Made by a program: the position numbers and the translations under genes
NCBI GenBank assembly: GCA_016195205.1
Contig: JACQAB010000133.1
Span: 1 to 12,098, forward strand
Source: Pseudomonadota bacterium
GTDB taxonomy: Bacteria; Pseudomonadota; Alphaproteobacteria; UBA9219; RGZA01
DNA length: 12,098 nt
Reading direction: 5' to 3'
Notes under the pieces: generated by a model
What the model was told of the DNA's origin: nothing
The model's database searches: none
What the model saw: the letters and a program-made list of their open reading frames with translations, nothing else
Shown here: positions 7,362 to 12,098 of the stretch, piece after piece
Layout: the number at the start of each line of letters is the position of its first letter
How positions within the stretch are numbered: the stretch's first letter is position 1

Positions 7362-8096
7362 ATGCGTTTACGTTCGTCCCTTGCGGTTGCTGACCGCCCG
7401 CCGCCGCCCGGTGGCGGTGATTTGGTCTTTAACGCCGATGATGGAAGCGGCAGCGATCGCCGCATCTGGTCATTTTTTCATACCTCTGAACTGATCGTCG
7501 ACGGCGTCGTCGGCTATCTGCAACAAAGGCCCTGGATCGACCAAGTAAAAAAAGAGCCCTTCAACGATGGAGAGCATGACGGCTTTCGCGTAAAATTCGG
7601 CGCCTTCACCGACGATGCTAAAAGCATCCTGTTTCACCTCACTTTCATGGCCCTATCTCTTGAAAGGGAAGCCACTCCCGAAACCACGCTTATCAACGAG
7701 GGCATCAAGCTAGGCTTGGTGGTGTTTGGCAAGCAAATCGAGTGCCAGCTTGGCCCCTTGCCTGAAAAGAAAAGGGCGGAAGCGCTTAACACCGTGGAAA
7801 GAGCGAAAAAACTTGAAGCTTTGAAAAAACCCGATCCTGACGGGGCCTTGCTACGCTATGGAACCTTGAAGCGGGAACAAGCCGCTCTTTATGCGCCGGA
7901 ACGCTCCGCTGGGTGGCCCGATAGGTTTAATTTGACGTATCAACCGCGTGCGACCGCCCTGCATGGCCTGCGACACGGGGTTCCGCCGGGATGGCAACTC
8001 ATAAAAAAATCTGGCCCGCCACAACGCCCTGCCGTAAGCAGCATGTTTGGACGCTCGAGAAAAGGACAGCCAGCCGAAGAGGCTTTCGTCCATTAA
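7362..8096 (+). CDS. Hypothetical protein, 244 residues
   Basis: This is not a family I recognise. The start is supported by GAGAGA about 7 nt upstream. The N-terminus has a short PPPPGGG stretch. Residues 30-140 look like a folded alpha/beta domain, with WSFFHTSELIVDGVVGYL, a GFRVKFGAF strand and an LFHLTFMALSLE helix. Residues 145-175 are a charged Lys/Glu/Ala helix. The C-terminal 60 residues are basic and Gly/Pro-rich, ending RSRKGQPAEEAFVH. There is no signal peptide or membrane segment. It diverges from the HExxH gene, which may indicate shared control, but no functional link is shown. Codon use resembles that of its neighbours, and the opposite-strand frames look like shadows. Confidence 0.65.
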   Translation: MRLRSSLAVADRPPPPGGGDLVFNADDGSGSDRRIWSFFHTSELIVDGVVGYLQQRPWIDQVKKEPFNDGEHDGFRVKFGAFTDDAKSILFHLTFMALSLEREATPETTLINEGIKLGLVVFGKQIECQLGPLPEKKRAEALNTVERAKKLEALKKPDPDGALLRYGTLKREQAALYAPERSAGWPDRFNLTYQPRATALHGLRHGVPPGWQLIKKSGPPQRPAVSSMFGRSRKGQPAEEAFVH

Positions 8097-8159
8097 TAAT
8101 TTTCTGTCCTTTTTCAACGAAATCCGCCGTTAAAACGCCTAAAAAACCGCTTAAAAACC

Positions 8160-8188
8160 TTTACTCTCCCTCCCCCATCCCCTATAAA
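8160..8188 (+). promoter_or_regulatory. Probable sigma-70 promoter of the rpsF operon
   Basis: TTTACT (8160-8165) and TATAAA (8183-8188) are separated by exactly 17 nt. The -10 matches consensus at 5 of 6 positions and the -35 at 4 of 6. The expected start near 8195 would give a leader of about 125 nt that contains the hairpin at 8228-8292. Confidence 0.6.
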
Positions 8189-8227
8189 CACCCCATCCTT
8201 GCTCGCCCCATGAGGAGGTGGGCTATT

Positions 8228-8292
8228 CCCGTCCACTCAATGGGCAAACATCGGCTACAAGCCAACTGTTTGTTTTTCCATTGAGTGGCGGG
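8228..8292 (+). promoter_or_regulatory. Long leader hairpin upstream of rpsF
   Basis: Nested complementary blocks make an extended stem: CCCG/CGGG (8228-8231 with 8289-8292), CCACTCAATGG/CCATTGAGTGG (8233-8243 with 8278-8288), CAAACA/TGTTTG (8245-8250 with 8267-8272) and GGCT/AGCC with an ACA loop (8253-8263). It ends 26 nt before the rpsF start and lies inside the predicted mRNA leader. In many bacteria the S6:S18 complex binds a structured rpsF leader to repress its own operon, and this is a candidate for that role. The known sequence signature could not be verified. A palindromic mobile repeat is the alternative. Confidence 0.65.
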
Positions 8293-8318
8293 ATGAGATA
8301 AGCCAGAAGGAAGAAAAA

Positions 8319-8792
8319 ATGCCTTTGTATGAATCCGTGTTTATCGCACGGCAAGACCTGACGCCCGCGCAAGTCGAAAGCCTTTCGGGCAATGTTTCCG
8401 ACCTGATCAAGACTCAGGGCGGCAAGGTCACTAAGACCGAGCAGTGGGGTTTGAAGAACCTCGCCTACCGCATCAACAAAAATAAAAAGGGCCATTATGT
8501 TCTGCTGAACATCGATGCCCCTTCCGACGCCATTGCCGAAATGGAACGCACCATGCGCATCAACGAAGATGTGCTGCGTTATTTAACCATCCGCGTGGAA
8601 GAGCTGGAAGAAGGCCCTTCGGCCATGCTGCGCAAGCGCGACGACGATCCGCGTGAAGGCGGTGGTTTCGGCGAACGGGGTGGTTTTGGCGGCGGTCCCC
8701 GTGGGGATCGTGGTGACCGCGGCGGCAGTGGACGCCCCATGCGTCCGCGCGGCCCGCGCCCTGAAGAAGCCGTTGAAGGAGAACAAGCATGA
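8319..8792 (+). CDS. rpsF: 30S ribosomal protein S6
   Basis: S6 pairs with S18 on the 30S platform during ribosome assembly. Residues 1-98 match the S6 ferredoxin-like fold: MPLYESVFIARQDL at the start, the GGKVTKTEQWGLKNLAYRI strand region at 34-52, and HYVLLNIDAPSDAI at 59-72. A GAAGGAA ribosome-binding site sits at a suitable distance before the ATG. Residues 101-157 are a Gly/Arg-rich tail with GGGFGERGGFGGGPRGDRGDRGG repeats broken by acidic residues, making the protein (157 aa) longer than the E. coli one. The stop overlaps the rpsR start as ATGA, so translation is probably coupled. It is the first gene of rpsF-rpsR-rplI. Confidence 0.97.
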   Translation: MPLYESVFIARQDLTPAQVESLSGNVSDLIKTQGGKVTKTEQWGLKNLAYRINKNKKGHYVLLNIDAPSDAIAEMERTMRINEDVLRYLTIRVEELEEGPSAMLRKRDDDPREGGGFGERGGFGGGPRGDRGDRGGSGRPMRPRGPRPEEAVEGEQA

Positions 8793-9136
8793 GACGCGAA
8801 AATTCCAGAGGGGGTAGTGGTGACTCCCGCGGTGGCAACCGCAACCGTCGTGACCGTGAAGGCGGCGAAGGCGGTGAGCGCGGCGCCGCCGCCGCCCTGC
8901 GCCGGCCGTTTTTCCGCCGCCGCAAATCGTGCCCCTTTACCGGCCCGAATGCCCCGAAGATTGATTGGAAAGACGTGCGCACGCTTTCGCGCCAGCTTTC
9001 CGAGCGCGGCAAAATCATGCCCTCGCGCATTTCCGCGGTGTCGGCCCCCAAACAGCGCGAGCTGGCCCAGGCGGTGAAGCGCGCGCGCTTCATGGCCCTG
9101 CTGCCCTATGCTCGCGAAGCAGGAGAATTCGCATGA
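8789..9136 (+). CDS. rpsR: 30S ribosomal protein S18
   Basis: S18 binds with S6 to the central domain of 16S rRNA. The core, residues 40-108, is a typical alphaproteobacterial S18: FFRRRKSCPF (41-50), APKIDWKDVRTL (55-66), SERGKIMPSRISAVSAPKQR (71-90) and a final KRARFMALLPY. The start at 8789 is supported by AAGGAG and an ATGA overlap with rpsF. Residues 1-39 form a Gly/Arg/Asn-rich extension (RGGSGDSRGG, RNRRDREGG) that makes the protein 115 residues against about 75-85 usually. It resembles the S6 tail encoded just before it. The stop overlaps the rplI start. Confidence 0.97.
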   Translation: MRRENSRGGSGDSRGGNRNRRDREGGEGGERGAAAALRRPFFRRRKSCPFTGPNAPKIDWKDVRTLSRQLSERGKIMPSRISAVSAPKQRELAQAVKRARFMALLPYAREAGEFA

Positions 9137-9750
9137 TTGAGGTCATTCTGCTCGAAAAGATCGGCCGTTTAGGCATGATCGGCCAGGTGGTGAAGGTCAA
9201 GCCCGGCTTTGCCCGCAACTATCTGCTACCGCGCAAAAAAGCCCTGCGCGCCACCAAGGACAATCTGGCGGTGTTCGAATCCCGCCGCGCCGAAATTGAG
9301 GCGGCCAACGCCGCTGCGCGTGAAAAGGCCGGCGAGCGTTCCAAAACGCTGGACGGCCGCAAATTCGTGATTATCCGCCAGGCCTCGGAAGTGGGACACC
9401 TGTTCGGATCGGTCACCGTGCGCGATGTGGCCACGCTGCTGCACGATGCCGGGTTTGAGATGGAGCGCCAGAACGTGGCCCTGCCTTCGCCCATCAAGGC
9501 GCTGGGCCTGCATAAGGTTGAGGTGCATCTGCATGCCGAAGTGGCCGCGACCATCACGCTGAACGTCGCCCGCACCGAGGACGAAGCCAAGGTTCAGGAA
9601 AAAACCGGCGCCGCCGTGAAAATGGCCACCGCCGCCGAAGACAAGCAGGCGGCCCTCCTCCGCCAGGAAGAGGTGAATCGCGCCCTTTTCGAGAAACCGG
9701 CCGAAGAACCCAAACCCGAAGCCGCCGCGGAAGAGCCCGCAAAAGAGTAA
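9133..9750 (+). CDS. rplI: 50S ribosomal protein L9
   Basis: L9 binds 23S rRNA near the L1 stalk and reaches toward the neighbouring ribosome. The N-terminal domain is clear: MIEVILLEKIGRLG then VVKVKPGFARNYLLPRKKA (residues 19-37), followed by the long linker helix (about 42-75) and a C-terminal domain (about 76-148) with ASEVGHLFGSVT and SPIKALGLHKVEVHLH. The start at 9133 follows AGGAG and overlaps the rpsR stop; a longer reading from 8965 only runs through rpsR in another frame. Residues 149-205 are an Ala/Glu/Lys-rich tail ending in acidic Pro-rich sequence, so the protein is longer than the usual 148-190. Confidence 0.96.
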   Translation: MIEVILLEKIGRLGMIGQVVKVKPGFARNYLLPRKKALRATKDNLAVFESRRAEIEAANAAAREKAGERSKTLDGRKFVIIRQASEVGHLFGSVTVRDVATLLHDAGFEMERQNVALPSPIKALGLHKVEVHLHAEVAATITLNVARTEDEAKVQEKTGAAVKMATAAEDKQAALLRQEEVNRALFEKPAEEPKPEAAAEEPAKE

Positions 9751-9752
9751 CC

Positions 9753-10079
9753 ATGGCCATCGCCAAGCCCGGATCCGCCGAAGTTGTTCCCTCTCTGGAC
9801 GACTTCGAGCTTGTCCGCAACAGCGAAGGTCAATGGCTTCTGGTCCTCCCTGACATTCCACAAGTGTTAGCCGATGATCCCTTGGCCGATGTCACCCTGC
9901 AACTTCTGGAAGATGATTTATTCCTGGAATGCGCCGGGGAAAGCGTGGGGCTTTCCAGCCTGATCGCACGCCCCTACACCGAAGCCCTGCGCGCCGACAA
10001 ACCGGAAACGTTTCTGCTTTGCGTAGTGGATGACGAAGGCAACCGGCGGCTGGTGCGGAAGATTGCTTTCAGTTTTTAA
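9753..10079 (+). CDS. Hypothetical protein, last gene of the rpsF operon
   Basis: This unrecognised 108-residue acidic protein begins 2 nt after the rplI stop, with AAAGAG inside the end of rplI as its likely ribosome-binding site. Translation is therefore probably coupled to L9. It has no membrane segment or signal peptide. Visible features are FELVRNSEGQWLLVLPDIP, an acidic stretch with repeated Leu/Asp (LADVTLQLLEDDLFLECAGE), and FLLCVVDDEGNRRLVRKIAF at the end, suggesting a small beta-rich domain. In other bacteria dnaB or other genes often follow rplI, so this is an unusual operon member. The function is unknown; a ribosome-related role would be inference from position only. Confidence 0.75.
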   Translation: MAIAKPGSAEVVPSLDDFELVRNSEGQWLLVLPDIPQVLADDPLADVTLQLLEDDLFLECAGESVGLSSLIARPYTEALRADKPETFLLCVVDDEGNRRLVRKIAFSF

Positions 10080-10100
10080 TATAAAAAATATCAGACCTCA

Positions 10101-10118
10101 CCCCGGCGAAAGCCGGGG
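10101..10118. terminator. GC-rich hairpin with GAAA loop
   Basis: CCCCGGC (10101-10107) and GCCGGGG (10112-10118) form a perfect 7-bp stem closed by a GAAA tetraloop, between the convergent operon end and the next leftward gene. No U-tract follows on the plus strand. On the minus strand a T-rich run (about 10082-10090) follows after a gap of about 10 nt. It may be a terminator or a solo copy of a dispersed palindromic repeat. Confidence 0.5.
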
Positions 10119-10130
10119 GGCTACTACCCG

Positions 10131-10595
10131 TTACCCGTTTTGTTTCTTCAATTGAAAGGTACGGGCTTTGGCACCCGGTCTCGTTGTTTCAGTTACCACA
10201 AAACCCAGTTCGGCCTGAGCCAGACCAAACACTTTGCTTAATACTTTGCCACCAGAAAGACTTGCTTGGTCGACAACTTCTCGTACCAGCCTCTGGCTCG
10301 CTAAATCATTATTTGTAGCGCTAATGCCTAGATTCGCGTTGTCAATGCTGATTGAAATAACATTGGCACCACGAACAATTTCCAGTCCTTTTTCTACTAA
10401 TTGGAATCCAGCCTTTTCGGCATTTACGTTCGCCAAAATAAGGTCTGGGGAATACGGTTTATATTTTGGATCGACGGCACGCCCGTCTTGCATATCAAGA
10501 GCTGCTTTTTCTGCTGCTGCAACCTCAGCCCTATAAGCATCCAACTGAGCGCGCGTGAAAGGCGATGTTAAGGCAGGACCAATACTGTCTTGCAT
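10131..10595 (-). CDS. Hypothetical protein, 154 residues, low GC
   Basis: This is not recognised as any family. The start at 10595 is backed by AGGAG 8 nt upstream. The first 40 residues include an Ala/Glu-rich helix (AQLDAYRAEVAAAEKAALDM). The middle is a mix of short strands and helices (VISISIDNANLGI), and the end is basic (GAKARTFQLKKQNG). There is no signal peptide, membrane segment or clear catalytic motif. Its base composition is visibly more AT-rich than the ribosomal operon to the left or the gene to the right. Palindromic hairpins lie on both sides (10101-10118 and 10761-10780). This could reflect acquisition by transfer or simply a weakly expressed accessory gene. Confidence 0.65.
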   Translation of the reverse strand: MQDSIGPALTSPFTRAQLDAYRAEVAAAEKAALDMQDGRAVDPKYKPYSPDLILANVNAEKAGFQLVEKGLEIVRGANVISISIDNANLGISATNNDLASQRLVREVVDQASLSGGKVLSKVFGLAQAELGFVVTETTRPGAKARTFQLKKQNG

Positions 10596-10760
10596 AATTG
10601 TTTCTCCTGAATTTTTCCAACTATACTACGAAATTGCGAAAGTAAATAACAAACAGGACAGGAAATGCCTTCATTTCTGATCTAAATTGTATAAGAAGAT
10701 GGTTAAAGAAAAAAATTTGATCTGCTGTTCCTGCAACCCCTAGTCGCGCCGCAGCCATGG

Positions 10761-10780
10761 ATTCCGGCTTACGCCGGAAT
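10761..10780. repeat. Short palindrome of the dispersed intergenic type
   Basis: ATTCCGGC and GCCGGAAT form a perfect 8-bp stem with a TTAC loop, preceded by ATGG and followed by GAGG. This sequence type is widespread as an intergenic palindrome in proteobacteria. A T-rich run follows at about 10788-10815 on the plus strand, but no rightward gene ends before it. Confidence 0.65.
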
Positions 10781-10834
10781 GAGGCCTTTATCTTTTTGCT
10801 TCCGAATCTTTTTCCTTAAGACTTACGGCGCGCC

Positions 10835-10848
10835 TTCGCATTTGCGAA
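10835..10848. promoter_or_regulatory. 14-nt dyad, possible operator
   Basis: TTCGCA-TT-TGCGAA is a perfect inverted repeat in non-coding DNA, about 140-190 nt upstream of the right-hand gene. A dimeric regulator could bind it, but nothing identifies which one. Confidence 0.25.
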
Positions 10849-10893
10849 TTTGAGTCATTCCAACAACTTAGCCCAAGCGCCAAGAATCCCCTG

Positions 10894-10902
10894 TTATCCA
10901 CA
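10894..10902 (+). promoter_or_regulatory. Perfect DnaA-box sequence
   Basis: TTATCCACA matches the consensus DnaA box exactly. A weaker match in the opposite orientation (TGTGGATGT, 10998-11006) overlaps the start region of the right-hand gene. DnaA could control that gene, or the pair may be chance. Confidence 0.35.
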
Positions 10903-10988
10903 AGCCACAGAACGAGCCCAAAAAAGGCCGGCGCGGCAGAACGCGCAATATCCTGCTGATTCACCACGCTTTTTATAGTAAACAAATA

Positions 10989-12098
10989 ATGAATCTCTGT
11001 GGATGTTTTGTGAATCTCTCGATGCTCGACCAATCCCCGGCCCTCTACCTCTCCGCCGCCTCTGCTGAAGTTTCGCAGAAGGTGCTGGCTGACTTTTTCG
11101 CCGCTGGCGGCCTTACGGTGTATGCCACCTCTCCGGCCAGCTGGCGCTGGCGGGCCTGCGCGGGATGTCAGTCGCTGGAAGCGGTGGTGATCGATCCGCA
11201 AAGCCTGATCGAAAAAGCCGGCGCGCAGGCCACGCCCGTGGTGGAAAAAATTCCCGCCTTCTCTTTTGGTCCCAAGCCGTTTGAACGCGCCACGCTGGTG
11301 CGCTGGCTGACCAACGCCGTTATCCGCCAATCCCCTGAAAAAAGCGCGATTCCGGGCGCAGAAGGCCCCGAAAACATTGAGGCTTATGCCGGGCTGATCG
11401 GCATGCGCCTGGCCGAATGGGAAGAGCTGGGGTTAAAGCCCGCACTTTCCGTGGTCGAGATCCGCCATTTTGCCCAAGGCCACAACGTGGCGCTGTCGGA
11501 TATCGAAAGCGCGTTCCTGCCCGGCAAGTTTGATCTGCCGCCCGCGCTGGCTCAGTTTTATATCCGCCATTTAACGCAGGCGCGGCGCGACACCGAAGCC
11601 GCTCTGCTCATCGCGCAGTCCTGCGGCAGCCTGCGCATCCCCAGCCTGATGGCCGACGCCCTGGCCGTGTCGGGTTTCGAAGCGGGCATGGAATCCCCCA
11701 CCCGGTATGAGGGCAATGACTATGCCGCCTCGGCCGCAGCCGACACCTCGGCCTATATTGATGAGGCCGTGGCCATGGCCGCCAAAATGCTGGCCCTGCC
11801 CGCCAATCATCCGGGCCACCTGCTGCGCCTCAGCATGAAAAGCGTGACCGAGGCTGCCAGCGACATTGTCGCCCGCCTGCGCCCGCCGCCCTTTGCCTTC
11901 CTGCTGAAAGCCAAGGAACTTTACGTGGCCCGCAGCGATGTATGCCGCTTCCCGCCCATGCGGCGCTTCCTTACCGCCCTGGGCGAAGGAGATTTACCGG
12001 TAAGCGAGCCATGGGTACAGCGCCTGATCATGGCCTATGAAAGGCTGTTTGCAGGCTGTATGGGCCTGCTTCCGACCGACGAGGTGCCACCCTCGGCC
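10989..12098 (+). CDS. Unknown protein, 3' end beyond the window
   Basis: The frame stays open to the last base. Three starts are possible in frame: ATG at 10989, GTG at 11010 (weak GGA upstream) and ATG at 11022; none has a strong ribosome-binding site. From 11022 at least 359 residues are encoded. Codon use and GC match the core genes, and the minus-strand frames across it look like shadows. I do not recognise the family. Counting from 11022, the first 60 residues resemble a beta-alpha-beta unit (ALYLSAASAEVSQKVLADFF, then LTVYATSP) with a CAGC (CxxC) at 46-49. The rest is Ala/Leu-rich and helical, without a clear membrane segment. There is no signal peptide from 11022. Confidence 0.72.
   Translation, partial: MNLCGCFVNLSMLDQSPALYLSAASAEVSQKVLADFFAAGGLTVYATSPASWRWRACAGCQSLEAVVIDPQSLIEKAGAQATPVVEKIPAFSFGPKPFERATLVRWLTNAVIRQSPEKSAIPGAEGPENIEAYAGLIGMRLAEWEELGLKPALSVVEIRHFAQGHNVALSDIESAFLPGKFDLPPALAQFYIRHLTQARRDTEAALLIAQSCGSLRIPSLMADALAVSGFEAGMESPTRYEGNDYAASAAADTSAYIDEAVAMAAKMLALPANHPGHLLRLSMKSVTEAASDIVARLRPPPFAFLLKAKELYVARSDVCRFPPMRRFLTALGEGDLPVSEPWVQRLIMAYERLFAGCMGLLPTDEVPPSA

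Larger units (their letters stand above)
10596..10988. other. 393-nt non-coding stretch
   Basis: No convincing gene lies here; a long leftward frame crossing from the right-hand gene has shadow-like His/Gly/Arg-rich composition. The left part (to about 10730) is AT-rich and probably holds the promoter of the leftward 10131-10595 gene; ACTATA at 10620-10625 reads TATAGT on the minus strand, but spacing to any -35 is poor. Further right are a palindrome (10761-10780), a 14-nt dyad TTCGCATTTGCGAA (10835-10848) and a DnaA-box sequence (10894-10902). Confidence 0.55.

Noticed and set aside
8210..8284. A possible 24-codon leader peptide before rpsF
   Set aside because: It has no ribosome-binding site and no run of regulatory codons, and its sequence is explained by the hairpin that it overlaps.
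8965..9132. A longer N-terminus for L9
   Set aside because: It runs through rpsR in another frame, while 9133 has AGGAG and begins with the canonical L9 N-terminus.
10788..11330. A 180-residue leftward reading frame
   Set aside because: It overlaps the start of the rightward gene, has His/Gly/Arg-heavy shadow composition and lacks a ribosome-binding site.

Overview
This is a gene-dense chromosomal window, most likely from an alphaproteobacterium. The S18, S6, L9 and S1 proteins are alphaproteobacterial in character, coding GC is moderately high, and spaces between genes carry short GC-rich palindromes and fold-back repeats. The exact lineage cannot be fixed from sequence alone; a poorly sampled or predatory/Micavibrio-like alphaproteobacterium would fit, but this is a guess. 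No tRNA, rRNA, CRISPR array, transposase or phage gene was seen.

Left part (1-2,880): rpsA (ribosomal protein S1, six S1 domains plus an unusual basic N-terminal extension) runs rightward. It converges on a HigA-type antitoxin gene that has no HigB toxin next to it. An 85-nt fold-back palindrome separates this from a leftward gene for a small stand-alone SET-domain methyltransferase; a related palindrome lies just upstream of that gene.

Centre-left (2,960-5,550): two rightward genes form a carboxy(nor)spermidine polyamine module. A saccharopine-dehydrogenase-like carboxynorspermidine synthase is followed by a carboxynorspermidine decarboxylase. A 126-nt inverted repeat lies between them. The decarboxylase keeps its PLP lysine and catalytic cysteine motifs but departs from the usual family pattern at several active-site-proximal positions.

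Centre (5,550-8,100): two unrecognised genes are transcribed divergently from a 209-nt gap. The leftward one encodes a 531-residue protein with an HExxH zinc-protease signature and a proline-rich C-terminal tail. The rightward one encodes a 244-residue protein of unknown function.

Right-centre (8,100-10,120): a well-formed sigma-70-type promoter and a long leader hairpin precede rpsF-rpsR-rplI (S6, S18, L9). The first three genes are joined by ATGA start/stop overlaps. A 108-residue unknown gene starts 2 nt after rplI and probably belongs to the operon. S6 carries a Gly/Arg-rich C-terminal tail and S18 a Gly/Arg-rich N-terminal extension. A GC-rich hairpin follows.

Right (10,130-12,098): a leftward, lower-GC gene of unknown function is bracketed by short palindromes. 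A 393-nt non-coding stretch follows, containing a perfect DnaA-box sequence. Last comes a rightward unknown gene that runs off the window with at least 359 codons.
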